Positions 50,232 to 59,177 of a stretch of DNA of 64,000 nt are shown here, piece after piece. This stretch comes from Latilactobacillus graminis DSM 20719 (lineage in GTDB: Bacteria; Bacillota; Bacilli; Lactobacillales; Lactobacillaceae). The DNA lies in contig NZ_AYZB01000058.1 of assembly GCF_001436415.1 (NCBI RefSeq), positions 221,494 through 285,493 on the forward strand, given 5' to 3'. Both the position numbers and the translations under genes were made by a program. The notes under the pieces are model-generated. The model saw nothing but the letters and a program-made list of their open reading frames with translations, ran no database searches and was not told the DNA's origin. The first letter of the stretch is position 1. Every line of letters starts with the position of its first letter.

Positions 50232-50609
50232 TTAATGGCGCGCTGACGTTCTAAGCTGTTTTGCTTTTTGACCACCTTTAAGAGTACGGGTTTTAAAAAC
50301 GGTTTTTTGATGATCAGCGACGAATTTGAAATGTTGCATTTTACCGGCATAGGGTTGACCGCTAAGGCGAATCTTTAACCAATTTTGCATCGTTTCAATC
50401 ATTTCAGTTAGTTTTGGCGCTTGTTCAGGATTGTTCTGTGCTTGTATCTCACTTGTGAGATCATTAGTGAGATAAGATAATAATTTTTGATGGTAAGCAA
50501 TCAGTTCTTCTGTTAATGGCGCTTGGTTATACTGATTGAATAGTTTTTGAACGAAACGCATCGCGTCTTTGACGGTTTGTGGTTGGTAAAAGCGTTCATG
50601 ATCAGGCAT
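50232..50609 (-). CDS. Conserved-looking hypothetical protein (125 aa)
   Basis: A 125-residue soluble, basic, mostly helical protein, without signal peptide or membrane segment. It starts M-P-D-H-E-R-F-Y and ends with a lysine/arginine-rich tail (F-K-T-R-T-L-K-G-G-Q-K-A-K-Q-L-R). GAAGGAAAA lies 7 bases before the ATG. I do not recognise the family; the basic tail would suit nucleic-acid or ribosome binding, but this is only a guess. It is divergent from the VanZ-like gene and upstream of tRNA-Ala on the same strand. Confidence 0.65.
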   Translation of the reverse strand: MPDHERFYQPQTVKDAMRFVQKLFNQYNQAPLTEELIAYHQKLLSYLTNDLTSEIQAQNNPEQAPKLTEMIETMQNWLKIRLSGQPYAGKMQHFKFVADHQKTVFKTRTLKGGQKAKQLRTSARH

Positions 50610-50710
50610 GATATTTTCCTTCTTCCTTCAAATTAGTATAGCGAATAATCATGTGTGCGACAACTAGTTACTTTGGTATAATAAAAATATTAGTTTTTCG
50701 GAGGTTAATA

Positions 50711-51211
50711 ATGGTTAAACGTAAAAGTGACTGGTTCTTAGTTGGTGCGTTGGTAATGATTGCAATTTTATTTTATAGCTCGTCGATGACATACCATGAA
50801 CAAACATCTGTCCCAACCTTGGCACGCTTATTGAAAAATGAACCGTTTAAAGATTGGTTAAGTCAATTTTCATTTCATTATGCAGGCAGCCAACAAAGTG
50901 TGAAAGCAGCCGGTTATTTTAAATTTGTTGAATTTTTTATCCGGAAAGGTGCTCATTTTGGCACCTATTGCTTATTAGCCGTCTTTAGCTACTTAGGATT
51001 ACGGCCCCGGGTGATTGGGAGTGGGTTAACGTTTGTTTTCAGTTGGTTAGCAACCACTGGTTATGCGGCGTTTGATGAGTTTCATCAGATGTTAACTGGT
51101 GATCGGACACCGCTTTTTCAAGATGTCATGTTAGACAGTATTGGTGCATTGACTGGGATTGTGATTGTTTGCGCACTATTGTGGATTTTTAAGTTAAAAA
51201 AGAGACGATAG
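50711..51211 (+). CDS. VanZ-like family membrane protein
   Basis: A 166-residue protein with three to four membrane segments. The pattern I-R-K-G-A-H-F-G-T-Y-C-L-L-A-V and A-A-F-D-E-F-H-Q-M-L-T-G-D-R-T-P-L-F-Q-D-V-M-L-D-S-I-G-A is the VanZ/PhoJ signature with conserved His, Asp-Glu-x-His and Asp. VanZ itself gives low-level teicoplanin resistance; most homologues have no known role. CGGAGG lies 8 bases before the ATG at 50711; the longer frame from 50651 lacks an RBS. Confidence 0.87.
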   Translation: MVKRKSDWFLVGALVMIAILFYSSSMTYHEQTSVPTLARLLKNEPFKDWLSQFSFHYAGSQQSVKAAGYFKFVEFFIRKGAHFGTYCLLAVFSYLGLRPRVIGSGLTFVFSWLATTGYAAFDEFHQMLTGDRTPLFQDVMLDSIGALTGIVIVCALLWIFKLKKRR

Positions 51212-51300
51212 CCTGACTACCATTGCTTTTAGCCGGTTAATTTGCTATCATAGAAAACGACTTAGTTCCAGAATTCTATAATCGAAAAGAGGAGTTAGAT

Positions 51301-52032
51301 ATGTCAGGACATTCAAAATGGCATAATATTCAGGGCCGTAAAAACGCACAAGATGCAAAGCGCGGCAAGATTTTCCAAAAACTATCCCGTGAGCTTTTCA
51401 TGGCTGCGAGAAGTGGTGGTCCTGACCCAAGTTCTAACGCCGCATTACGTTTAATTATGGATAAAGCACGTTCGGCTAACATGCCTAAAGATAATATCAA
51501 ACGGGCCCTTGATAAGGCTGACGGTAGTGATGGCGCGAACTACGATGAAATTACTTATGAAGGTTATGCACCAGGTGGTGTGGCAGTCTTAGTACATGCA
51601 TTAACAGATAATAAGAATCGGACCAGTTCTGACGTGCGTGTTGCATTTACACGAAATGGCGGTACAATGGGAGCTGCTGGTTCAGTGGCTTACATGTTTG
51701 ATCGTCGCGGTTATATTGCGATTGCTCGTGAAGGGCTAGATGTTGACGAAGATCAGATGTTTGAAGATATTTTAGAAGCCGGTGCAGATGATTTACAAAC
51801 TGCCGATGATGTATTTGAAATCTATACAGATCCTAAGGAATTAGCAAATGTCCGTGATATTCTTGAAAAGAAATACACATTGGCGAATGCTGAATTAACG
51901 ATGATTCCACAAAATACGACACCAGTTGATCCAGAAAAAGTAGAACAATTTCAACATTTAGTTGATGCTTTGGAAGACAATGACGATGTTCAAGAGGTTT
52001 ATACGGCTGGGGAACTTCCGGACGAAGATTAA
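51301..52032 (+). CDS. YebC/PmpR-family regulatory / translation-associated protein
   Basis: A 243-residue protein beginning [23 protein letters not shown], the YebC (TACO1) signature. It has the three-domain length and an acidic C-terminus. Family members act as DNA-binding regulators, and more recently as factors helping ribosomes at difficult proline stretches (YebC2-like). Which applies here cannot be told. GAGGAG lies before the ATG. It ends at a strong terminator before the com operon. Confidence 0.93.
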   Translation: MSGHSKWHNIQGRKNAQDAKRGKIFQKLSRELFMAARSGGPDPSSNAALRLIMDKARSANMPKDNIKRALDKADGSDGANYDEITYEGYAPGGVAVLVHALTDNKNRTSSDVRVAFTRNGGTMGAAGSVAYMFDRRGYIAIAREGLDVDEDQMFEDILEAGADDLQTADDVFEIYTDPKELANVRDILEKKYTLANAELTMIPQNTTPVDPEKVEQFQHLVDALEDNDDVQEVYTAGELPDED

Positions 52033-52042
52033 TCTGTTTAAG

Positions 52043-52079
52043 AAGAAACGTTGCAATTAATTGCAACGTTTCTTTTTTT
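52043..52079 (+). terminator. Terminator after yebC-like gene
   Basis: AAGAAACGTTGCAATT/AATTGCAACGTTTCTT, a 16-bp perfect palindrome, plus a T-run. Confidence 0.88.
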
Positions 52080-52135
52080 GCAAAAAATATTTGGTACTTT
52101 GCGTATCTTTGGTTAGTTAGAAAGGAGGTGTAGAG

Positions 52136-53032
52136 ATGACCAATGAGACACTAACAGTACTTTTGCAAAAATGTGTGCAAGAAAAAGCACAGGATCTCTA
52201 TTTTCGCCCGATACCGACTGGGTGGGTAGTTATTGCGCGCTTGGCCACTAGGTTGCAGACACTACAAACTGTAACGGAATCTGAGGGGCATCAATGGCTC
52301 AATCAGCTGAAATATCAAGCTGGGATGGACATTAGTGAGACACGTCGCCCACAAACTGGCCGGATGTCTTTAACAGTCGAAAAGGCAATTATTTATTTAC
52401 GGTTAGCAACGGTTGGCGATTTTTTAAATCGGGAAAGTCTCGTGGTACGGTTTATTTATCCCATCGGCACAACTTATCATTGTGATGATTCACAGATTTT
52501 AACACACTTAAATCGGTTGATTCAGCAGCCAGGGTTATTGCTTTTTGCGGGTCCTACTGGTTCAGGGAAAACGACTAGCCTATATTATTTAGCCGAACAG
52601 GTGATGGCAGATAAGATGGTTGTTGCGATTGAAGACCCCATTGAAATTCAACAGCCAGCGTTTTTACAGCTACAAGTGAATGAGGCCGCTGGTTTAAGTT
52701 ATGCGGCATTGTTGAAAATTAGTCTGCGCTTACGCCCTGATACTTTAATTATTGGTGAAATTCGTGATTTGCAGACCGCGCAGCATGCTATTTCAGCTGC
52801 CTTAAGCGGCCATCTAGTCTTAAGCACAATTCATGCACGGAGTACGATTGGGGTAATTGATCGGCTATTGGATTTAGGTATTAGCCGGGCGCAATTAATG
52901 GCGTGTCTAGTTGGTGTTGCTTATCAATCACTGGTGGTAGATGGTCAAAAGGTCGCGGCACATTATGAATTGGCAACAGGTCAACAATTGGAGGAGGAGA
53001 CATGTGAAACCACGGTTAACGGTTCAATTTAA
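52136..53032 (+). CDS. comGA: Competence pseudopilus ATPase ComGA
   Basis: A 298-residue secretion ATPase (GspE/PilB class, short form). Walker A is A-G-P-T-G-S-G-K-T-T-S near residue 142. The Asp box is V-V-A-I-E-D-P-I-E-I, Walker B-like I-I-G-E-I-R-D, and the His box G-H-L-V-L-S-T-I-H-A. It powers assembly of the DNA-uptake pseudopilus. A perfect AAAGGAGGTG lies before the ATG. I see no standard SigA promoter in the 56 bp after the preceding terminator, as expected for a competence-sigma-dependent operon. It overlaps comGB by 29 bases. Confidence 0.95.
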   Translation: MTNETLTVLLQKCVQEKAQDLYFRPIPTGWVVIARLATRLQTLQTVTESEGHQWLNQLKYQAGMDISETRRPQTGRMSLTVEKAIIYLRLATVGDFLNRESLVVRFIYPIGTTYHCDDSQILTHLNRLIQQPGLLLFAGPTGSGKTTSLYYLAEQVMADKMVVAIEDPIEIQQPAFLQLQVNEAAGLSYAALLKISLRLRPDTLIIGEIRDLQTAQHAISAALSGHLVLSTIHARSTIGVIDRLLDLGISRAQLMACLVGVAYQSLVVDGQKVAAHYELATGQQLEEETCETTVNGSI

Positions 53033-54005
53033 TACCGCGTTCATGTTATTACTAGGTCAACTACTGCAAAATGGATTTTCTTTACAACAAGCAATCGGGT
53101 TTATGCCGGTCGTTTTTCCAGAAAAAACAACGTGGTTTAAACAAGTCCAAACTAGTTTGGAAGCCGGCCAACGATTAGCACCGAGTTTAGCAACTGTAGC
53201 ATTTCCAGCGCACCTTGTTGCCCAAATTGAATTAACAGAGTTGCAAGGGAATCTAGGCGCGTGTTTATTACATCTTGGGCAATTGCAGCAGATTCAACAA
53301 AAGCGACGTAAAGAATTAATGGGAGTCATCGCTTATCCGTGTTTTCTACTCCTCTTTTTGGGGGCACTAATTGGAATTATGCAGGTCTACCTTTTTCCAG
53401 AAATTAGTCAATTTAATCCGACTACTACTGGACCATCACTATTACAAATATTTTTTAGGCTCATTGGCTTATTAATTTTGATCATTAGTGGATCGCTAGG
53501 TTGCTATTTAATTTACTGGCATCGCCAACCACGATTAAAACGATTGACGACTGCTTTTAAATGGCCATTTATTGGTAAGTCATTACAAGCTTATTATCAA
53601 TATTGTCTACTTTTTGATTTAGCAACTTGTTTGACGAATGGTTTAAATTTAGCCGCAATAAATCAACTAGCACAGCAATTAAACAAAACTTCATGGCTAG
53701 TTGAATTAATGAGCCAACTTGAAGCAACCTTAAACCAAGGGGGGACGTTACTCAACGCTTTAATGACGCAAGCTTTTTATCCCGCTGAATTGCGCTTAGT
53801 AATCGCAAAGGGAAGTTCACTACAACAGATGGCAAAAGAAGTTACTTTCCTGGCTGCTTTGAAATACGATCAGCTTCAGCAACAACTTAAACAGAAGGTA
53901 AATTGGTTGCAACCTTTGTTGTTTATCTTAATTGGAATCATCATAATTTGTACGTATCTCAGTATTTTGTTGCCGCTGTATCATACAATGGAGGGAATTT
54001 CATGA
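53004..54005 (+). CDS. comGB: Competence pseudopilus membrane platform ComGB
   Basis: A 333-residue GspF/PilC-type inner-membrane protein with two T2SSF repeats (about residues 20-140 and 195-310). Its membrane segments lie near 115-135, 160-180 and the C-terminus. L-Q-N-G-F-S-L-Q-Q-A-I and A-Y-P-C-F-L-L-L in the first part, and the C-T-Y-L-S-I-L-L-P-L-Y-H end, are typical. GGAGGAGG lies 5 bases before a GTG at 53004. It overlaps comGC by 4 bases (ATGA). Confidence 0.93.
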   Translation: MKPRLTVQFNTAFMLLLGQLLQNGFSLQQAIGFMPVVFPEKTTWFKQVQTSLEAGQRLAPSLATVAFPAHLVAQIELTELQGNLGACLLHLGQLQQIQQKRRKELMGVIAYPCFLLLFLGALIGIMQVYLFPEISQFNPTTTGPSLLQIFFRLIGLLILIISGSLGCYLIYWHRQPRLKRLTTAFKWPFIGKSLQAYYQYCLLFDLATCLTNGLNLAAINQLAQQLNKTSWLVELMSQLEATLNQGGTLLNALMTQAFYPAELRLVIAKGSSLQQMAKEVTFLAALKYDQLQQQLKQKVNWLQPLLFILIGIIIICTYLSILLPLYHTMEGIS

Positions 54006-54307
54006 AGAAGAAAAGAAATGCTTTTACATTAATTGAAATGGTTGTCGTACTAGCTGTGATATCGCTCCTAGTATTGTTAATTGCCCCTAATTTAATGTCC
54101 CAAAGAAGTAGTGCTGAAAATAAGACAGACACTGCACTTATTGCAACCATTCAAACACAAGTAGAATTGGCTGAAGAAGATAATCAGCCGGCTGCTAGTT
54201 TGAAAGATTTGGCTGCGGGTCATTATTTAAGTGAACGGCAAGTTGAACATGCAGAAAAACGGGGGATAACGATCAAAGGACATGAAGTTGTTAAAAATTC
54301 AAAATAA
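54002..54307 (+). CDS. comGC: Competence major pseudopilin ComGC
   Basis: A 101-residue prepilin. The class III leader K-K-K-R-N-A is cleaved before F-T-L-I-E-M, with the Glu5 needed for assembly, followed by a hydrophobic helix (V-V-V-L-A-V-I-S-L-L-V-L-L-I-A). Processing would be by ComC. GGAGGG lies 6 bases before the ATG. It overlaps comGD by 26 bases. Confidence 0.94.
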   Translation: MKKKRNAFTLIEMVVVLAVISLLVLLIAPNLMSQRSSAENKTDTALIATIQTQVELAEEDNQPAASLKDLAAGHYLSERQVEHAEKRGITIKGHEVVKNSK

Positions 54308-54731
54308 GGCATTCACCTTAATTGAAACCTGTGTCGTCTTATTTATTATCGGCTTAATCAGTTTATTTGCGATGCAACAAATGCATAACTATCGAGCACG
54401 ACAGGCTGAACGATTGTTCTTTGAACGATTTGAAGCCACCTGGCATGCGACCCGGGAGTATGTTGCCGTAGAGCCACACAATGTACGCTTATCTTGGAAT
54501 CAAGCTGAGCATACCTTGCGTTATACAAGTGCTGATCCACAATATCGGAATATGAATGTTCCGATTCCAGTAACACTTATCTGTGTGAATCCGAATGCTT
54601 GGTTTAATATCAAATTCAATCATGACTCAGGAACAAAACCACAGACGCTAATTTGTCAGTCTAAAATTGATGGCCATCGGTATGAGTACCGGGTCCAGAT
54701 GATGTGGGGGATGCTACATGTTAAGACGTAG
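54282..54731 (+). CDS. comGD: Competence minor pseudopilin ComGD
   Basis: A 149-residue prepilin-like protein. N-K-A followed by F-T-L-I-E-T-C is the cleavage site, then a hydrophobic helix and a beta-rich C-terminal domain with two cysteines (I-C-V-N and I-C-Q-S) that may form a disulfide. Its start overlaps comGC and its end overlaps comGE by 14 bases, so translation of the operon is tightly coupled. Confidence 0.88.
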   Translation: MKLLKIQNKAFTLIETCVVLFIIGLISLFAMQQMHNYRARQAERLFFERFEATWHATREYVAVEPHNVRLSWNQAEHTLRYTSADPQYRNMNVPIPVTLICVNPNAWFNIKFNHDSGTKPQTLICQSKIDGHRYEYRVQMMWGMLHVKT

Positions 54732-55023
54732 ACCGGCTTTTTTATTAATTGAACAAACAGTAGCGTTAGGGCTTTTAATAGTCGGAGTATTCATTTTAAC
54801 GACAAGTCTGAGCCAGTTTAAAGCACATCAGGTATGCCGACGAACGAATACTGCTGAACAAGCAGTGATTGCCATGACTGCTAATCGTTTGGTACATCAT
54901 CTACCCGATCAAACGCAATGGCAATTGCACCGACAAACGTATCAAGTAGCAATTAAAAACCAGACAATTAATGTCACGAGTGAAACAGGTGAGCAAGTTG
55001 CGGTTAAATGGCATTGTTACTAA
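54718..55023 (+). CDS. comGE: Competence minor pseudopilin ComGE
   Basis: A 101-residue protein with R-R-R-P-A before F-L-L-I-E-Q, a prepilin-type site, followed by a hydrophobic helix of about 18 residues. The rest is a short hydrophilic domain. Position between comGD and comGF and size support ComGE; sequence conservation of this subunit is always low. It overlaps comGF by about 26 bases if the TTG start there is right. Confidence 0.82.
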   Translation: MLRRRPAFLLIEQTVALGLLIVGVFILTTSLSQFKAHQVCRRTNTAEQAVIAMTANRLVHHLPDQTQWQLHRQTYQVAIKNQTINVTSETGEQVAVKWHCY

Positions 55024-55474
55024 ACGATCAGGTTTTACATTAATTGAAATGGTTGTGGCTTTGACCATTCTTATTTTAAGCAGTCAATTACTATTAGCGA
55101 CAGTCAAGACATTGAGACAGACGACCCAGTTGACGCAAATGGAACGGCAAAATATCAATTGGCACATCAGTATGATTGAGCTTGATCGCTTCTTGGATGA
55201 TGCAAAATTTGCGTCGCTTGAATATGTAGGGTATGGACAGCAATTAACAATTGTTAAACAATCAAAACGGAGGTATACCGTGACGAAAGTCAAAAAAGAG
55301 TTAGTTGTTTCGAGTGCTGATAATGGTTACATGCCCTTGTTAGATGGGGTAACACGTTTAAAAATGACGTACCATGAACCATTCATACAACTCGAAATTC
55401 ACTTAAGGGATGGTGCCGTTTATCAACATGAATGTTTTTTGGAGGCGTACCATGAAACAAAAAAGTCTAACTAA
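54998..55474 (+). CDS. comGF: Competence minor pseudopilin ComGF
   Basis: A 158-residue protein with prepilin site T-K-R-S-G before F-T-L-I-E-M and a hydrophobic helix, then a beta-rich domain, as in ComGF. I chose the TTG at 54998, which follows AGGTGAGCAAG and gives a normal short leader (M-R-L-N-G-I-V-T-K-R-S-G); an ATG at 54971 would add nine residues and lacks an RBS. It overlaps comGG by 23 bases. Confidence 0.83.
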   Translation: MRLNGIVTKRSGFTLIEMVVALTILILSSQLLLATVKTLRQTTQLTQMERQNINWHISMIELDRFLDDAKFASLEYVGYGQQLTIVKQSKRRYTVTKVKKELVVSSADNGYMPLLDGVTRLKMTYHEPFIQLEIHLRDGAVYQHECFLEAYHETKKSN

Positions 55475-55775
55475 AAAGCCGGCAGTGGCGTTGTTGAATG
55501 CAGTTTTGATGTTAAGCTTAGTGACGAGTGCTTTGTTGATTATAACTAATAGTTATCAACAACAGCAACGTAGTTACCTAAGCCTAAGCAATTATTATCA
55601 AGTACAAACGCTACTTAAATTGACGCTTCAGGAACGACAAAAAAAGCCGATTAACGGAATTCGGGCCAATACCGGCAAGAGTCGGATTGACCACCAACAT
55701 AAACAAATCATCATTGAATTAAGGAACGGCTATCAGAAACAGTTTCCAGATGAGTATGAAATAGATCAATTATAA
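55452..55775 (+). CDS. comGG: Competence protein ComGG
   Basis: A 107-residue protein with a basic N-terminus, one membrane helix (V-A-L-L-N-A-V-L-M-L-S-L-V-T-S-A-L-L-I-I) and a hydrophilic tail. It lacks the standard F-T-L-I-E prepilin site (K-K-P-A-V-A-L-L-N), which is usual for ComGG. TTTGGAGG lies 6 bases before the ATG at 55452. It is the last gene of the com operon; about 130 bp separate it from the methyltransferase gene. Confidence 0.82.
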   Translation: MKQKSLTKKPAVALLNAVLMLSLVTSALLIITNSYQQQQRSYLSLSNYYQVQTLLKLTLQERQKKPINGIRANTGKSRIDHQHKQIIIELRNGYQKQFPDEYEIDQL

Positions 55776-55904
55776 GATTTACCATTTGATAAAGCGCTTA
55801 CCGTGATTTATAATGCTAGATATAACCACCTGTATGACTTGCTTTGCTATTAGAATACCGCTAGAATATAACAGGAATCTAATGAATAGAGGTAGGTGGC
55901 TATT

Positions 55905-56915
55905 TTGCCTAAGAGTGCTGTAGAAACGTTGTTTGATCAATTAGACCAAACAGCACAATTAATTGAAAAGAATTTAGAAACAACTTATTTGGACGCACTC
56001 ACCGAGACAATTGCGAATATTGCGGATGGTGGTCGGGTTAAAGTTGAAGCAGGACTACCTGATGTTCAGACCATTGCCCAATTAGAACCATTATATGCGG
56101 CGGTTAAGTTAAGTCAATTTGATGCAGAAGAGATCCGCCAAGCATTACAACTGGCAACGCTTAAGGGCCTACGTCAAGTTAAAGTAGAACCAAATAAACA
56201 GATGACGCCGGATGCGATTGGCTATTTAGTGGCCTATTTGGCAGAGGTTTTCGGTGGTGCCAATCAAATTAAGACTGTTTTGGACCCAGTTGTTGGGACT
56301 GGGAATTTATTAGCAACGGTCATTAATCATATTCAGAAATTAACTGGCAATTCGGTTCAAGGTTTTGGTGTGGATAATGACGATAGTCTGTTGGAAATTG
56401 CAGGCATTAGTAGTGAGTTGCAAAAGCATAAGGCAACCTTCTTTCACCAAGATGCGCTGGATCCCTTGTTAATCAAACCGGTGGATATTGCAGTGGCTGA
56501 TTTACCCATTGGATTTTATCCGATTGATGAACGGGCTGCCGATTTTGAGACGCATGCAGTTAAGGGTCATTCATTTGCCCATCATTTACTGATTGAACAA
56601 ACGATGCATTATGTGAAAGATGGTGGTTATGGCTTTTTCTTAGTCCCCAATGTTATTTTGGAAACGGACGAAGCTAAGCAATTGATTAAATGGGTGACAA
56701 AGCACGTCTATTTACAGGGGCTCTTGAGTTTGCCAACGAACTTATTTAAGACTAAAGCGGGTCAAAAGGCGATTTTAGTACTTCAAAAACAAGGTTCTGA
56801 TGCTAGACAAGCCCAACAAGTTTTATTAGGTGAGTTCCCCAATTCTAATGATCAAAAGGCATTTGCAACGTATCTACAGAAAATTCGGACTTGGCAAAAA
56901 GAAAACTTACAATAA
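55905..56915 (+). CDS. Class I SAM-dependent methyltransferase (YtxK-like)
   Basis: A 336-residue protein related to the N6-adenine methylase/HsdM fold. L-D-P-V-V-G-T-G-N-L-L-A is motif I for SAM binding. A-V-A-D-L-P-I-G-F-Y-P occupies the position of the N-P-P-Y/F catalytic motif, but with D-L-P-I instead, as in YtxK-type proteins. Substrate unknown. It sits between comGG and ackA in many Lactobacillales and Bacillus relatives. The start is TTG 55905 or GTG 55896; AGGTAGGTGG fits the TTG slightly better. A TTGCTA-17-TATAAC promoter is visible upstream (55844-55872). Confidence 0.83.
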   Translation: MPKSAVETLFDQLDQTAQLIEKNLETTYLDALTETIANIADGGRVKVEAGLPDVQTIAQLEPLYAAVKLSQFDAEEIRQALQLATLKGLRQVKVEPNKQMTPDAIGYLVAYLAEVFGGANQIKTVLDPVVGTGNLLATVINHIQKLTGNSVQGFGVDNDDSLLEIAGISSELQKHKATFFHQDALDPLLIKPVDIAVADLPIGFYPIDERAADFETHAVKGHSFAHHLLIEQTMHYVKDGGYGFFLVPNVILETDEAKQLIKWVTKHVYLQGLLSLPTNLFKTKAGQKAILVLQKQGSDARQAQQVLLGEFPNSNDQKAFATYLQKIRTWQKENLQ

Positions 56916-56936
56916 TCGAATGGAAAAGGTGATTGA

Positions 56937-58130
56937 ATGACAAAAGTATTAGCAATTAATGCTGGTAGTTCTACGCTTAAATGGAAGCTATTTATCATGC
57001 CTGAAGAACAAGTTATTGCCCAAGGGATGGTTGATCGGCTCGGTTTATCGGATTCGGTTTTTACCGTTAAATATGGTAGCGGGCAAAAATTTTCAATAAC
57101 CCAAGACATTAAGACCCAAGATGTTGCGGTTAATCTGTTATTGGAAAAGTTAATTGAATTTAAGATTATCAGTAACTATCATGAAATTAGTGGGATTGGC
57201 CATCGGGTTGTTGCCGGTGGTGAAGATTTCAAGACTTCGGTATTGATTGACGATCAATCATTAAATCGAATTGAGGAACTTTCAGAATATGCACCGTTGC
57301 ATAATCCAGCGGAAGCAGGGGTCATTCGGGCATTTCGCAGTATCTTACCAGATGTACCACAGGTTGCAGTTTTTGATACCTCTTTTCACACAACGATGCC
57401 GGCGGAAAATTATCTTTACAGTCTCCCACTCGAATATTACCGTAAGTATGGGGCACGAAAATATGGGGCCCATGGGACCAGTCATCGTTATGTTTCCCAC
57501 CGTGCTGCTGAAATATTAGGCAAACCATTGGAAGAATTAAAGATGATCACCATGCATCTTGGTAGTGGTGTTTCAGTGACCGCGATTAAAGACGGTAAAT
57601 CGTTGGATACATCCATGGGCTTTACACCACTTGCAGGGGTGACAATGAGTACGCGTTCAGGGGATATTGACGCATCACTCGTTGCATTTTTAATGGAAAA
57701 ATTAAATATTAAAGATCCAGCAGAAATGATCGATATTTTGAATACTAAATCAGGTATTTATGGGATTTCTGGATTATCTCCTGATATGCGCGATCTTGAA
57801 AAAACGCGTGAAGAACGACCAGAATCACAATTAGCAATTGATATCTTCGTTAACCGTTTAATCAAGTATGTTGGTTCATACGTTGCAATTATGGGGGGGC
57901 TTGATGTCTTAGTGATTACAGCCGGCATGGGTGAAGGTGACATCTTAATGCGCCAACGCATTGCCGATCGCTTGAGTTTCTTTGGCGTTAAAGTTGATCC
58001 AGAACGCAATAATGTAATGGCTCAAGAACGCGTCATCAGTGCTGACGATTCTCGCGTTAAAGTATTGTTAGTACCAACTAATGAAGAAGTAATGATTGCC
58101 AGAGACGTTGTTGAAATTGGCCACGTCTAA
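56937..58130 (+). CDS. ackA: Acetate kinase
   Basis: A 397-residue enzyme making ATP and acetate from acetyl phosphate, partner of Pta (5149-6135). Signatures: V-L-A-I-N-A-G-S-S-T-L-K-W-K at the start; V-A-V-F-D-T-S-F-H-T-T-M; Y-G-A-H-G-T-S-H-R-Y; H-L-G-S-G-V-S; and M-G-F-T-P-L-A-G-V-T-M-S-T-R-S-G-D-I-D. AAAAGGTGATTG lies before the ATG. It follows the methyltransferase gene by 21 bp, so it is probably co-transcribed, and a terminator follows. Confidence 0.97.
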   Translation: MTKVLAINAGSSTLKWKLFIMPEEQVIAQGMVDRLGLSDSVFTVKYGSGQKFSITQDIKTQDVAVNLLLEKLIEFKIISNYHEISGIGHRVVAGGEDFKTSVLIDDQSLNRIEELSEYAPLHNPAEAGVIRAFRSILPDVPQVAVFDTSFHTTMPAENYLYSLPLEYYRKYGARKYGAHGTSHRYVSHRAAEILGKPLEELKMITMHLGSGVSVTAIKDGKSLDTSMGFTPLAGVTMSTRSGDIDASLVAFLMEKLNIKDPAEMIDILNTKSGIYGISGLSPDMRDLEKTREERPESQLAIDIFVNRLIKYVGSYVAIMGGLDVLVITAGMGEGDILMRQRIADRLSFFGVKVDPERNNVMAQERVISADDSRVKVLLVPTNEEVMIARDVVEIGHV

Positions 58131-58140
58131 GGCATCAGTT

Positions 58141-58171
58141 AAAATGACCAGCGTATGGCTGGTCATTTTTT
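58141..58171 (+). terminator. Terminator after ackA
   Basis: AAAATGACCAGC-GTATG-GCTGGTCATTTTT, a 12-bp perfect stem plus a T-run. It ends 18 bp before the next start. Confidence 0.85.
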
Positions 58172-58189
58172 AGTGGAGGGAATGGGAAT

Positions 58190-58642
58190 ATGACAGGTTT
58201 TACATTATTTTATGGCTTATTGGCAATTGCCTTGCTCATTATCTGGCTGATTGTTGAAACGAAAATGGTTTGGCGCGCAAAACGGAATCGACTATGGACG
58301 ATTTTTTTATGTTGTGCTGGAGTCCTCTTACTAGGTTTAACGTTAGTGATGGGCAGAACGCTCAGCGATCAAATCACAGGTATCGGCTCGGTTGTAATTT
58401 TAATTGTGATTGCTTTTTGGCCCCGTGGTTTAACCAAAACAAGTTTGATTGCAAACTTAAATACTATTCGTCAATTTGCAGCGATTTCTAAGATTGAATT
58501 ACTAACGCAAGGTGACTTAGTCGAAGCTTGTTTTTATGTCGGTGAAATTCGGATTGCCAAGTTGCGCTTTAAAACGACAGTAGAAAAATTACAAACCTTT
58601 TTAAAAGACCGGTTTCCTAAGAAACGCTTAGTGGTGAAATAG
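58190..58642 (+). CDS. Small membrane protein of unknown function (150 aa)
   Basis: A 150-residue protein with three hydrophobic segments (about residues 5-22, 36-54 and 62-80) followed by a cytoplasmic domain of about 60 residues ending in a basic tail (K-K-R-L-V-V-K). I do not recognise a named family with confidence; the arrangement recalls DUF5673-type proteins of Firmicutes. TGGAGGG lies 7 bases before the ATG. It sits alone between the ackA terminator and ssrA, so it needs its own promoter or read-through. Confidence 0.65.
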   Translation: MTGFTLFYGLLAIALLIIWLIVETKMVWRAKRNRLWTIFLCCAGVLLLGLTLVMGRTLSDQITGIGSVVILIVIAFWPRGLTKTSLIANLNTIRQFAAISKIELLTQGDLVEACFYVGEIRIAKLRFKTTVEKLQTFLKDRFPKKRLVVK

Positions 58643-58652
58643 GGTTAAAGTC

Positions 58653-58681
58653 TTTCATATTACTGGCTGATATGCTAAACT
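58653..58681 (+). promoter_or_regulatory. Promoter of ssrA
   Basis: TTTCAT, 17-bp spacer, TAAACT with a TGC extended -10; ends 14 bp before the mature tmRNA 5' end. Confidence 0.55.
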
Positions 58682-58695
58682 AGTATTTGCATATC

Positions 58696-59062
58696 GGGGC
58701 CGTTACGGATTCGACATGTGTAGGTGAGCGTGAATTGCACTTCGTAGGTTACGTCTACGTTAATAACGTTACAGTTTATTATAACTGCAAACAATAACAA
58801 TTCTTACGCTGTAGCTGCCTAAACACCAGCATAGCGTGATCCGCCTGACTTCACCCAAGGGTTAGATCCGGGTCTCAAATTAATTGGGTTACGTTAAACA
58901 CTGCCGTTTGAGATGTTTAAAAGAGATTTACAAACTAGCTAGTTCATCCGAGCCTTTGTCGGACGGCGTTTTGGACTAGCGAACTTCTAAATTGTGCGAC
59001 TATGAGTGTAGAGATTGACGTGGCGATGCGCATGGACGCGGGTTCAACCCCCGCCGGCTCCA
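58696..59062 (+). ncRNA. ssrA: Transfer-messenger RNA (tmRNA)
   Basis: About 367 nt. The 5' GGGGCCGTTACGGATTCGAC and 3' GGGTTCAACCCCCGCCGGCTCCA are the conserved tRNA-like halves; GGGGCCG pairs with CGGCTCC and includes the G3-U70 alanine identity pair. The tag reading frame runs from GCA (58787) to TAA (58820-58822) and encodes A-N-N-N-N-S-Y-A-V-A-A. It rescues stalled ribosomes with SmpB. CCA is not encoded. Confidence 0.97.
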
Positions 59063-59106
59063 TTAAATAACAAACGTTAAGCAATATTAATTGTTGTTTA
59101 ACCAGG

Positions 59107-59147
59107 ACGATTAACATTACCGTAACGATGTTAATCGTTTTTATTTT
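59107..59147 (+). terminator. Terminator after ssrA
   Basis: ACGATTAACAT-TACCGTAACG-ATGTTAATCGT stem and T-run. Confidence 0.85.
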
Positions 59148-59177
59148 CTCTAAAAAACAAAAGCGGATTGTGACAAA

